Source of the DNA: Nematostella vectensis
Taxonomy: Eukaryota > Cnidaria > Anthozoa > Actiniaria > Edwardsiidae
DNA: 64,000 bases
Direction: 5' to 3'
Assembly (NCBI RefSeq): GCF_932526225.1
Contig: NC_064044.1
Coordinates: 625,001-689,000 of the forward strand
In this document: in pieces, positions 48,701 through 58,537 of the stretch
Layout of the letters: the number at the start of each line of letters is the position of its first letter
Position numbering within the stretch: the first letter of the stretch is position 1
Made by a program: the position numbers and the translations under genes
The notes under the pieces: model-generated
Seen by the model: the letters and a program-made list of their open reading frames with translations, nothing else
Told to the model about the DNA's origin: nothing
Database searches by the model: none

Positions 48701-51700
48701 ATGTAGACACCCTCTTTCTGTGCACACCGCCTATGTAGACACCCTCTTTCTGTGCACATAGTCTATGTAGACACCCTCTTTCTGTGCACACCGCCTATGT
48801 AGACACCCTCTTTCTGTGCACACCGCCTATGTAGACACCCTCTTTCTGTACACACCGCCTATGTAGACCTCCTCTTTCTGTACACACCGCCTATGTAGAC
48901 ACCCTCTTTCTGTGCACACCGCCTATGTAGACACCCTCTTTCTGTGCACACCGTCTATGTAGACCTCCTCTTTCTGTACACACCGCCTATGTAGACACCA
49001 TCTTTCTGTGCACACCGCCTATGTAGACCTCCTCTTTCTGTGCACACCGCGTATGTAGACATCCTCTTTCTGTACACACCGCCTATGTAGACACCCTCTT
49101 TCTGTGCACACCGCCAATGTAGACATCCTCTTTCTGTACACACCCCCTATGTAGACACCCTCTTTCTGTGCACACCGCCTATGTAGACACCCTCTTTCTG
49201 TGCACACCGCCTATGTAGACACCCTCTTTCTGTACACACCGCCTATGTAGACACCCTCTTTCTGTGCACACCGCCTATGTAGACATCCTCTTTCTGTACA
49301 CACTGCCTATGTAGACACCCTCTTTCTCTACACACCGCGTATGTAGAACTCCTCTTTCTGTGCACACCGCCTATGTAGACACCCTCTTTCTGTGCACACC
49401 GCCTATGTAGACACACTCTTTCTGTGCACACCGTCTATGTAGACACCCTCTTTCTGTGCACACCGCCTATGTAGACACCCTCTTTCCCTACACACCGCCT
49501 ATGTAGACACCCTCTTTCCCTACACACCGCCTATGTAGACACCCTCTTTCTGTGCACACCGCCTATGTAGACACCCTCTTTCTGTGCACAAAGTCTATGT
49601 AGACACCCTCTTTCTGTACACACCGCCTATTTAGACACCCTCTTTCTGTACACACCGCCTATGTAGACACCCTCTTTCTGTGCACACTGCCTATGTAGAC
49701 ATCCTCTTTCTGTACACACTGCCTATGTAGACATCCTCTTTCTGTACACACCGCCTATGTAGACACCCTCTTTCTGTACACACCGCCTATGTAGACACCC
49801 TCTTTCTGTACACACTGCCTATGTAGACACCCTCTTTCTGTACACACCGCCTATGTAGACACCCTCTTTCTGTGCACACCACCTATGTAGACACCATCTT
49901 TCTGTGCACACCGCCTATGTAGACACCATCTTTCTGTGCACACCGCCTATGTAGACACCATCTTTCTGTGCACATAGTCTATGTAGACACCCTCTTTCTG
50001 TGCACACCGTCTATGTAGACCTCCTCTTTCTGTACACACCGCCTATGTAGACACCATCTTTCTGTGCACACCGCCTATGTAGACCTCCTCTTTCTGTGCA
50101 CACCGCGTATGTAGACATCCTCTTTCTGTACACACCGCCTATGTAGACACCCTCTTTCTGTGCACACCGCCAATGTAGACATCCTCTTTCTGTACACACC
50201 GCCTATGTAGATACCCTCTTTCTGTGCACACCGCCTATGTAGACACCCTCTTTCTGTGCACACCGCCTATGTAGACATCCTCTTTCTGTACACACCGCGT
50301 ATGTAGACACCCTCTTTCTGTGCACACCGCCTATGTAGACACCCTCTTTCTCTACACACCGCCTATGTAGACCTCCTCTTTCTGTGCACACCGCCTATGT
50401 AGACCTCCTCTTTCTGTGCACACCGCCTATGTAGACACCCTCTTTCTGTGCACACCGCCTATGTAGACACACTCTTTCTGTGCACACCGTCTATGTAGAC
50501 ACCCTCTTTCTGTGCACACCGCCTATGTAGACACCCTCTTTCCCTACACACCGTCTATGTAGACACCCTCTTTCTGTGCACACCGCCTATGTAGACACCC
50601 TCTTTCCCTACACACCGCCTATGTAGACACCCTCTTTCTGTGCACACCGCCTATGTAGACACCCTCTTTCTGTGCACACCGCCTATGTAGACACCCTCTT
50701 TCTGTGCACACCGCCTATGTAGACACCCTCTTTCTGTGCACAAAGTCTATGTAGACACCCTCTTTCTGTACACACCGCCTATTTAGACACCCTCTTTCTG
50801 TACACACCGCCTATGTAGACACCCTCTTTCTGTGCACACCGCCTATGTAGACATCCTCTTTCTGTACACACTGCCTATGTAGACATCCTCTTTCTGTACA
50901 CACCGCCTATGTAGACACCCTCTTTCTGTACACACCGCCTATGTAGACACCCTCTTTCTGTACACACTGCCTATGTAGACACCCTCTTTCTGTACACACC
51001 GCCTATGTAGACACCCTCTTTCTGTGCACACCACCTATGTAGACACCCTCTTTCTGTACACACCGCCTATGTAGACACCCTCTTTCTGTGCACACCGCCT
51101 ATGTAGACATCCTCTTTCTGTACACACTGCCTATGTAGACACCCTCTTTCTCTACACACCGCGTATGTAGAACTCCTCTTTCTGTGCACACCGCCTATGT
51201 AGACACCCTCTTTCTGTGCACACCGCCTATGTAGACACACTCTTTCTGTGCACACCGTCTATGTAGACACCCTCTTTCTGTGCACACCGCCTATGTAGAC
51301 ACCCTCTTTCCCTACACACCGCCTATGTAGACACCCTCTTTCCCTACACACCGCCTATGTAGACACCCTCTTTCTGTGCACACCGCCTATGTAGACACCC
51401 TCTTTCTGTGCACAAAGTCTATGTAGACACCCTCTTTCTGTACACACCGCCTATTTAGACACCCTCTTTCTGTACACACCGCCTATGTAGACACCCTCTT
51501 TCTGTGCACACTGCCTATGTAGACATCCTCTTTCTGTACACACTGCCTATGTAGACATCCTCTTTCTGTACACACCGCCTATGTAGACACCCTCTTTCTG
51601 TACACACCGCCTATGTAGACACCCTCTTTCTGTACACACTGCCTATGTAGACACCCTCTTTCTGTACACACCGCCTATGTAGACACCCTCTTTCTGTGCA

Positions 51701-54700
51701 CACCACCTATGTAGACACCATCTTTCTGTGCACACCGCCTATGTAGACATCCTCTTTCTGTGCACATAGTCTTTGTAGACACCCTCTTTCTGTGCACACC
51801 GTCTATGTAGACCTCCTCTTTCTGTACACACCGCCTATGTAGACACCATCTTTCTGTGCACACCGCCTATGTAGACCTCCTCTTTCTGTGCACACCGCGT
51901 ATGTAGACATCCTCTTTCTGTACACACCGCCTATGTAGACACCCTCTTTCTGTGCACACCGCCAATGTAGACATCCTCTTTCTGTACACACCGCCTATGT
52001 AGACACCCTCTTTCTGTGCACACCGCCTATGTAGACACCCTCTTTCTGTGCACACCGCCTATGTAGACATCCTCTTTCTGTACACACCGCGTATGTAGAC
52101 ACCCTCTTTCTGTGCACACCGCCTATGTAGACACCCTCTTTCTCTACACACCGCCTATGTAGACCTCCTCTTTCTGTGCACACCGCCTATGTAGACCTCC
52201 TCTTTCTGTGCACACCGCCTATGTAGACACCCTCTTTCTGTGCACACCGCCTATGTAGACACACTCTTTCTGTGCACACCGTCTATGTAGACACCCTCTT
52301 TCTGTGCACACCGCCTATGTAGACACCCTCTTTCCCTACACACCGTCTATGTAGACACCCTCTTTCTGTGCACACCGCCTATGTAGACACCCTCTTTCCC
52401 TACACACCGCCTATGTAGACACCCTCTTTCTGTGCACACCGCCTATGTAGACACCCTCTTTCTGTGCACACCGCCTATGTAGACACCCTCTTTCTGTGCA
52501 CACCGCCTATGTAGACACCCTCTTTCTGTACACACCGCCTATGTAGACACCCTCTTTCTGTGCACACCACCTATGTAGACACCCTCTTTCTGTACACACC
52601 GCCTATGTAGACACCCTCTTTCTGTGCACACCGCCTATGTAGACACCCTCTTTCTGTGCACAAAGTCTATGTAGACACCCTCTTTCTGTACACACCGCCT
52701 ATTTAGACACCCTCTTTCTGTACACACCGCCTATGTAGACACCCTCTTTCTGTGCACACTGCCTATGTAGACATCCTCTTTCTGTACACACTGCCTATGT
52801 AGACATCCTCTTTCTGTACACACCGCCTATGTAGACACCCTCTTTCTGTACACACCGCCTATGTAGACACCCTCTTTCTGTGCACACCACCTATGTAGAC
52901 ATCCTCTTTCTGTACACACTGCCTATGTAGACATCCTCTTTCTGTACACACCGCCTATGTAGACACCCTCTTTCTGTACACACCGCCTATGTAGACACCC
53001 TCTTTCTGTGCACACTGCCTATGTAGACATCCTCTTTCTGTACACACTGCCTATGTAGACATCCTCTTTCTGTACACACCGCCTATTTAGACACCCTCTT
53101 TCTGTACACACCGCCTATGTAGACACCCTCTTTCTGTGCACACTGCCTATGTAGACATCCTCTTTCTGTACACACTGCCTATGTAGACATCCTCTTTCTG
53201 TACACACCGCCTATGTAGACACCCTCTTTCTGTACACACCGCCTATGTAGACACCCTCTTTCTGTGCACACCACCTATGTAGACACCATCTTTCTGTGCA
53301 CACCGCCTATGTAGACATCCTCTTTCTGTGCACACCACCTATGTAGACACCATCTTTCTGTGCACACCGCCTATGTAGACACCCTCTTTCTGTGCACACC
53401 GCCTATGTAGACACCCTCTTTCTGTACACACCGCCTATGTAGACACCCTCTTTCTGTGCACACCACCTATGTAGACACCATCTTTCTGTGCACACCGCCT
53501 ATGTAGACATCCTCTTTCTGTGCACATAGTCTATGTAGACACACCCTTTATGTAGACACACCGTCTATCTAAACAAACAGAATATGTAAACACTGAATTT
53601 TATTTGTTTACACCCTTTCCAGTATCAAGACGCAGTCATATATTTCTCCCTCCTTGCTGTTGATTAGATTATTATAAGTTATAGCATAGCAAGAGGGGAT
53701 TTAGTGATTTAATGTCCCCCAACCGAGGGATGATTAGTTGAAGTCCAGACGTCGCAGGCGGAGGCTAAAACGCAGGGTAAAACTTTGTAATACCTTGATC
53801 ACCGATGAAATAAACTCACAGCTACAAGTCATATCAGGTTGGATGAGCGATCACGGTTCGACGAATCAGGGGGCATTGCATACACATTGTTCTTTTTGTC
53901 CCTTTAGAGACCACCCACATTTTCAGGAATAATTCTCAAATCAAACATAGTTGATTCACGTCTATTGTTTTCGAGGGAATTTTGCGAGTAATTGCTTCTC
54001 AGAAAACAAAAAAATCCGAGGTGATCATGGTATTATTTAACAAAGGCTTGACTTGTAACAATAGCTCTGGATTGTATTTGACCGTTTACACCCTTCCAGC
54101 ACCAAGGCGCGGTCATCCTCCTCCATCATTCTACGTGGAGCTAACGACTACATGTTAGATGAGATGGAACGATCCATGCATGATGCCATCTGCGTTGTCA
54201 AGAGAGTGCTTGAGTCCAAGACCCTAGTGCCAGGTGGCGGAGCTGTAGAGGCGGCTCTCTCTATATACCTAGAGAACTTCGCAACGTCATTGGTAAGTAA
54301 TATACCAGAGCCATGTGTAGGTGACACTCTATACTGTATACCTAGAGAACTTTGCAACATCATTGGTAAGTAATATGCCAACGTCATTGGTAAGTAATAT
54401 GCCAGACCCATGTTTAAGAGCTGTTGAGGCGACTTTCTATATACTTAGAGACAAACACGTTTGTCAAACTTTGAAATAGAACTTTTGCCAGACAAAAAAT
54501 CGAAGTATGTAGCGCCATTGAAATTTCGAGTTTTGATTGGATAAATGTATGAAGTGCGTACAATATTGTTTGATGAGTGTACATGTTCGTAACATGTTTG
54601 AGCGCTCAACACAATGTTTGATGAAAATGTGTTGATCTTGTTCAAACATCTGGTCAGCTGAATGCCTTATTTTATGTGTGGCAGAACAATATTCGCGTCT

Positions 54701-55551
54701 AAAACATTGTTTGACAAACATGTTTGAATGTTTAGCCAGGCCTTTATTAATTAGCCAGGTCACTATAAACAACCTTGCCTTGTGGAGGTGGATATCTTTT
54801 CTCCCAGTACTGTGCCCAAACTATCTTTGAGTTGATGTATCAGTATTTTTCCACAGGGCTCCCGCGAGCAGCTTGCCATTGCAGAGTTTGCAAACTCATT
54901 GCTAGTCATCCCTAAGATCCTGTCAGTGAACGCAGCAAAGGACTCGGCCGACCTGGTGGCCAAGCTGAGAGCATTCCATAACACATCACAGATCAACGCT
55001 GAGAGATCACACCTCAAATGGTGAGTTGGCACGGCTGTGCGACAAAACTTGGAGATGTGGCCCATATTACTCCAGCAGCCCAACTTGTCTTGCGTCAAAG
55101 TGCTGCCTCCAGGAGTTAACAAACAGTTATATTAGCAAGTCAGAAATCAATATGAATCCAACTTGCAACAAAAATTTCTACGATTAAAGCCAGTTCGCCC
55201 GTATTAAAACATGCAATATCGCTTTCGAGCTTTTTTGACGCATTCCATAAAAGTTGTATGATTTTGCTGCTCGTATTACCGTACTTGTTGTAACTGAAAT
55301 GGAACTAAGTATTAATAGCGTTTATATTGTGCATGTGTAGGATTGGGCTGGATCTTGTTGAGGGCACGGTTCGTGATAACAAGAAAGCTGGTGTGTTTGA
55401 GCCTGCCATCTGTAAAATTAAGAGCTTGAAGTTTGCAACGGAAGCCGCCATAACCATCCTGAGGATAGACGACATGATCAAACTGACACCAGAGAAGAAG
55501 GAAGAAGGCGGTTATCAGCAGGCATATCAATCAGGGCAACTGCACGGGTAA
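30714..55551 (+). CDS. TCP1: T-complex protein 1 subunit alpha (CCT1), complete, ten exons
   Basis: Alpha subunit of the cytosolic chaperonin CCT/TRiC, which folds actin, tubulin and other proteins by ATP-driven closure. Exons: 30714-30795, 30864-30949, 36146-36372, 37493-37785, 38719-38845, 45815-45990, 47644-47767, 54100-54292, 54857-55020, 55341-55551. Every junction is GT-AG, phases close, and the product is 560 residues (human 556). Seen: [29 protein letters not shown], the nucleotide motif GDGTTS (93-98), [62 protein letters not shown], the catalytic HDA (399-401) in [29 protein letters not shown] (415-426), [26 protein letters not shown], and a Gly-containing tail. No breaks. Introns 2 to 5 and 7 are array-filled; introns 5 and 7 alone span about 13 kb. 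Promoter is shared with the PAG-like gene. Confidence 0.96.
32037..34707. repeat. 29-bp array in TCP1 intron 2
   Basis: About 92 copies of a 29-bp unit (ACTAGGTTTAWAAAGAGTGY then AACTCACAG). Two main variants (TTTATAAAG versus TTTAAAAAG, GTGCAAC versus GTGTAAC) alternate in irregular blocks. Each unit contains CTCACAG followed by ACTAGG, an acceptor-like word with a poor pyrimidine tract. Confidence 0.93.
34708..35550. other. Unique part of TCP1 intron 2
   Basis: About 840 bp of AT-rich intron with no recognisable element or coding. The short open frame at 34896-35117 on the minus strand has no family signature. Confidence 0.5.
35551..35932. mobile_element. Inverted-repeat pair in TCP1 intron 2
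   Basis: ACAAGGACCTGCACTATAAA and AGGGC (35555-35580) face TATAGCGCGGGTCCTTGTTT (right arm, ending about 35930), about 30 bp at high identity. The 320-bp interior is noncoding. A short foldback transposon or an inverted duplication. Confidence 0.5.
35931..36156. repeat. 66-bp array made of copies of the TCP1 exon 3 acceptor
   Basis: GATGTGACT, the first three codons of exon 3, occurs at 36014 and 36080 and at the real exon start 36146, exactly 66 bp apart, each after a TTTTAG acceptor. A more diverged copy begins near 35932 (GATGTGAAT). Use of the decoys at 36014 or 36080 would read [10 protein letters not shown] and then TAG. Confidence 0.88.
36520..37350. repeat. 43-bp array in TCP1 intron 3
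   Basis: About 19 copies of a 43-bp unit with AAAGGCCTCAAAGACTGCAA and TACAGGGAGACATATTCCTG, length-variable, with a GGATACGTACTACTGAAT variant near both ends. Contains AGGCCT palindromes. I see no exon copy in it. Confidence 0.88.
37759..38166. repeat. 43-bp array made of copies of the TCP1 exon 4 donor
   Basis: About nine copies, starting with the genuine exon end (CTCTCAACTGCACCATTGCT, then TCACAAG and GTAAATAAAA at 37785/37786). Each repeats the last eight or so codons (A-L-N-C-T-I-A-S-Q) and a GTAAAT donor, or the GTCAAT variant that loses the consensus. A few copies are shortened. Reading past the first donor meets TAA at once (CAA GGT AAA TAA). Confidence 0.92.
38167..38454. other. 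Unique part of TCP1 intron 4
   Basis: About 290 bp of AT-rich sequence between the donor-derived array and the acceptor-derived array of the same intron. Nothing recognised. Confidence 0.5.
38455..38730. repeat. 34-bp array made of copies of the TCP1 exon 5 acceptor
   Basis: Eight copies of a 34-bp unit: TGCCTACTGTACTTTCTCYC, CAG, then CTATGCCTAAA. This is the polypyrimidine tract, AG and first codons (A-M-P-K) of exon 5; the last copy runs into the exon at 38719. Splicing to any upstream AG would read [14 protein letters not shown] and then TAA. Confidence 0.93.
38876..45812. repeat. 6.9-kb array of a 37-bp unit filling TCP1 intron 5
   Basis: About 187 copies of a 37-bp unit with TAGTCTAGTTGTCTTCTCTT and ACCACACGTTGTACCAA. 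It starts about 30 bp after the exon 5 donor and runs into the pyrimidine tract of the exon 6 acceptor (last unit ends GTTGTCTTTGTTAG). Marker variants recur at 740 and 1480 bp: TTGTCTTACCTTACC near 40217, 40957 and 42437; TCTTCTCGTACC near 41590 and 43070. That is a higher-order structure of 20 and 40 units. No coding. Confidence 0.95.
45991..46080. repeat. Degenerate copies of the TCP1 exon 6 donor
   Basis: The exon end plus donor (AGATCAACAGGGG then GTATGT) is echoed by AGATCAATAGGGGTGTGTGT at about 46023. More distant echoes lie beyond an insertion (AGATCAGCAGGGGGCAATG near 47192, AGATCAAAAGAGGGGGGGTA near 47235), with shared AATGTATATGCTTACAT words. Confidence 0.5.
46219..46408. mobile_element. 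Nested-hairpin MITE-like element in TCP1 intron 6
   Basis: Perfect 18-bp outer arms (46219-46236 and 46391-46408; GGGTTTTGATATTCAGCA and its complement) enclose a second 12-bp pair ATTGCTCATTAT (46279-46290) and ATAATGAGCAAT (46350-46361). A GATGTATATAGATACATCCC dyad lies inside. Noncoding foldback element. Confidence 0.65.
46497..47180. other. Unassigned insert in TCP1 intron 6
   Basis: About 680 bp of mixed composition between the hairpin element and the second set of exon 6 donor echoes. Open frames are short and carry no motif I recognise. It could be a degraded retroelement or LTR, but nothing proves it. Confidence 0.35.
47860..53560. repeat. 5.7-kb array of a 32-bp unit in TCP1 intron 7
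   Basis: About 178 copies of a 32-bp unit with GTAGACACCCTCTTTCTGTG and CACACCGCCTAT. The same variant strings recur at 1056 bp (48955 and 50011) and 1792 bp (50011 and 51803; 50203 and 51995), showing blocks of 33 and 56 units duplicated. The minus strand repeatedly spells [12 protein letters not shown]; this is an artefact. Confidence 0.95.
53590..53660 (+). pseudogene. Decayed copy of the TCP1 exon 8 acceptor and exon start
   Basis: GTTTACACCCTTTCCAG followed by TATCAAGACGCAGTCATA resembles the real boundary at 54083-54120 (GTTTACACCCTTCCAG, CACCAAGGCGCGGTCATC), 490 bp downstream. Similarity fades after about 45-50 bp. A single old duplication of an exon boundary, no longer part of the frame. 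Confidence 0.6.
54255..54455. repeat. Repeated copies of the TCP1 exon 8 donor
   Basis: The exon end (CTAGAGAACTTCGCAACGTC, ATTG) with donor GTAAGTAATAT at 54293 is repeated at 54345-54375 (AACTTTGCAACATCATTG, GTAAGTAATAT) and again at 54379-54401 (CCAACGTCATTG, GTAAGTAATAT). A fourth partial echo, CTATATACTTAGAGAC, is near 54435. Use of the second donor would shift the frame into exon 9. Confidence 0.85.
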
Positions 55552-56590
55552 CACCCTGTGCAACTAATGATTGACAGTCCATCACCCTGCACAACTATAA
55601 TGGATGATGTTGAGTAGGGTGTTCATGTCGCCCCATCGCTATGCTTGCTGTATACTGCTAAATACTGTGTGTAAAATGATGGTAGTTCAATACAGCTATA
55701 ACGTTACAACTTGTATTTGTGATGTGTTTATTTTTAGTATAGTATATCTGGAACTGGGGAAGTACACCAGTTTTCCAAAAAAGATTTTAAGGTGGCCTGC
55801 GTCAATTCAAAAAAGGACTGATTTCCTTAAAAAATCATCAAACCGCTCCCATACAATCATTTACACGATTTTTCTTATTATTTCAAATTCTTATGAAAGA
55901 AACATCCTAGATTCGGAGTTTATTGCAATGCTGTTTGAACCAAACTGATTGCGGAATAATTGGTATTAATCGAAGGTCTAAGTTTGGAAAAAAAGGGACT
56001 GTAGTACAAAATGCGAGACTCCTCTAAAATATGCTGTAATAAATGAATCGGTTTTCAAAGGTGACACTTGTAAAATATAACGATATTCTGTTGGGCCGAT
56101 CTTGCTATCCATTGGCACAGCGACATTCCCTCAAGAATCACCAACCTGTGGATTCCAGCTGAAATTCAAACTAGACCCTGAGATCCTGCAACTTGTTTGT
56201 GTGACATGTACGACAAAGATTTTACTGCCTACTTTGGATATAATAAAAAATATATATATAATCTTGTTTTTTATTGTAAATGCCATATCACAACACTGAT
56301 TGGGGCAAGAAAGGTAAGAGGTAAAAAAAAAAGGTAATCATTTTTTTCAGGTGGACTCGAGGTGTTCTCCATGAAAGTAGACAGAGCTGATTGTCCTATC
56401 TTCAAATACTATCCCCACATCAGAGTTAGCACCGAAATAAGATTAAGGAAAGCTGATATGTGTTTCAACACATTTAAAAGTTGTTATTTCTTAAAATTTA
56501 TTTGGTTCACTGCCCTCAATGTGCTATCAGTTAGGGGTTAATTTATTTTAACACCCAAAGTACGTCCTATTGTTTTAACAATATAATTTT
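55552..56590. other. 3' flank of TCP1
   Basis: Should contain the TCP1 3' UTR; AATAAA at about 56038 is one possible poly(A) signal. Two short coding-like patches follow on the plus strand: one near 56100-56195 (FPQESPTCGFQLKF), and one after a TTTTTTTCAG acceptor near 56349 (GLEVFSMKVDRADCPIFKYY). They might be exons of a neighbouring gene or of an old insertion. I recognise no family. Confidence 0.35.
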
Positions 56591-56591
56591 A

Positions 56592-57457
56592 TTAAAATGT
56601 ATTCTCAGAGTCGCGAGCCCCTGCCGTGTATGGCTCCATAAAGAGGAGCAACAGACCACTCATAGACCTTCGCGGCAGGGTGACACTCTCGTTGATTATG
56701 CTGTCCGCCCCTTTGCTAATCACAAAGGTCTTGTGGAGGTTCACTTGCTCGTAGAAGAACGTTGTGCCGTTTTGGTAGGCGGCGGCTGCAGACAGGGCGA
56801 GGTTTTCGTCCCTCAGGCTTTCGTATTCCAGCTCTAGATTTTTTGATGCCGTAGGATAATTTGATAGCATCGCTTCCGACGACTACCTGATCAACCGTTG
56901 CGAACGTGATCTCGAAGAGCAGCGCCTTGGGTACAGAGCGCCCTTGGGTACAGTACGCCGCGGTCCGTCAGCAGAGAATGGTCTAGCGGGATGGTGTACT
57001 TCGCCCCGTGGGCGGCGTTTAGAGCGTTCTCCTTGGATTTACTAGTCGCTTTATTGCCAGCCTTGGAGCGAAGCTTTCGCATGTTTTCTGACTTTTCTAC
57101 CTGCTCCAGGCAGTCCTCTCTCTCGACCTTGGACAGGTAAAGCTCCTCATACGTCTTGAAGACGCCGTAGCGGTTGGTGTCCTGGAGCGTTTCTCCTGCA
57201 AACGTAATTTTCAGGCGGCTCACGAGATTTCGGCCGACGTTGTTCACGACGGTATTATTTGCTTGGCCTGAGATGGAGAGATCGAAACCGACTTGACGCG
57301 TGACGCCTTCCGGTAGCTTTGGGACCGCCACATATAGCGTCTCGCCTGGGGAGGCCGTCGACGGGTTGAGAGTGAACCGGTGAACAGTTCTCTCGGCCTT
57401 CAACCCCAGAGGAGTTCTGGGTGTTCGTTGGGGGTCAAGTTTATCGCTGACTGACAT
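56592..57457 (-). pseudogene. Jelly-roll capsid-like protein of a Polinton-like element, broken
   Basis: A minus-strand gene begins MSVSDKLDPQRTPRTPLG and contains RFTLNPSTASPGETLYVAVP, NNVGRNLVSRLKITFAGE, TLQDTNRYGVFKTYEELYL, IPLDHSLLTDRGVLYPRAL; after a frame break it resumes with NLELEYESLRDENLALSAAA, HKTFVISKGADSIINESVTL, PRRSMSGLLLLFMEPYTAGA. I associate this with major-capsid-type proteins of Polinton-like viruses or elements found in cnidarian genomes; that is from memory, not a search. Compared with what I expect, a piece is missing after the VPKLPEGV block, there is a frameshift with loss near 56875-56900, and the C-terminal part is absent beyond about 56595, where the element ends. 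Not functional as it stands. Confidence 0.55.
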
Positions 57458-57581
57458 CCCTATTACGTATATTATATATCATATATGTATGCATACATAA
57501 AGTACGAAGCCGCGTGGCTATAGTGCGGACTGTTAGACACGTCTAATATAGCGTAGCACGAGTTATGCGCACGCATCATGG
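57458..57581. promoter_or_regulatory. Candidate divergent promoter of the capsid-like cluster
   Basis: A 120-bp AT-rich gap (TATTACGTATATTATATATC, ATATATGTATGCATACAT) between the divergent capsid-like gene and the next plus-strand gene. It stands out in an otherwise GC-rich block and has TATA-like words for both directions. Inferred from position and composition. Confidence 0.4.
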
Positions 57582-58537
57582 GTGATGTTGACGTTGACAT
57601 TGACGATACCTTGCCGGGGTGCGTCCGCCGATCGCGGAGCGGGGGACGACGAGACGACGCCCCTTATCCCGTTTGACCCCGACGATGGGGAGTCGATCCC
57701 AATGACGAGCACGTCATCGCGTATGCGCGGCATGGCTGCGCGAAGCGCGACGCAAACGACCGCTGAAACCTCGTTCACCACAGAGGGTGCAGCGACAAGA
57801 CTCGGTCTCCAGTCCCTCAGGGAGGAATACCCAGACCTTAACGAGAATCTGATACGGTTCCAGTCAGACCGGAGGGAAAGACGCTAATACAGCTTCGCAA
57901 CCTCGACAGAGGGGGTTGGACTAAACCAAAACAGCTGTTCAATAAGAACGGGGGCGTTCGACAGGACGTTGCAAAGCTGAAAGGCTTCAAGCTGGCGATG
58001 GGGTCCGTGGCAGAGATAGACGCGGTCATCCAGGAAAACACAGAACGAGTCCAAGAGCTGCAAGGGGTGGTAGCCACAGACAGGGAGACCATCGACGACC
58101 CTAACACGTCAGAGAGTCGCCGCCAAGAGGCCCTTGAGCGCAACGAGGAGAGGCTATCCGAGATTGACGAACTAGAACGCGAAAACCGAGAGCTCGAGAA
58201 CCAAAAGCCGCTAAGAGAGCGCATCAAAGCCATCTTCAAAAAGTACGGCTTTACCGTCACCGCTATCGGGTTGGCCGTAGCGACGACGATCGCGGCCATT
58301 GTGACGTCGCTCGGCAAGTCGCTCTCCTCCGTGGCCAGAAGGGTCGGTAACGGGCTTAAGGCTATCGGGAAAAAGCTAGGCGAGCTTCTCCCTGGGCTAG
58401 TAGGCAGCATCGCGAACTTCGCGTTTAAGGCTGCAGGAGAAGCGGTGAAATTCCTTGGCGAAAATGCGTGGCTGCTCATTCTAGCCGTAGCCGCGTTCTT
58501 GGTTCGTCGAATGCAAAGCAATCGTCGGAACAAGTAA
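57582..58537 (+). pseudogene. Element protein with coiled coil and hydrophobic C-terminus, one frameshift
   Basis: Two overlapping frames make one protein. The first (57582-57887) ends LREEYPDLNENLIRFQSDRR; after a one-base shift near 57880 it continues TLIQLRNLDRGGWTKPKQLF, NGGVRQDVAKLKGFKLAM and on to a stop at 58537. Middle: Glu-rich coiled coil (IDELERENRELENQKPLRE). C-terminus: a hydrophobic helix (FTVTAIGLAVATTIAAIV), a Gly/Lys amphipathic stretch (GNGLKAIGKKLGELLPGLVG), then a second helix (AWLLILAVAAFLV) before RRMQSNRRNK. This looks like a membrane-active or minor virion protein, but the family has no function I can name. Could be intact if the shift is a sequencing error. Confidence 0.5.

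Noticed and set aside
48955-52183. Repeated minus-strand 62-codon frames ([12 protein letters not shown]...)
   Set aside because: Shadows of the 32-bp array in TCP1 intron 7.
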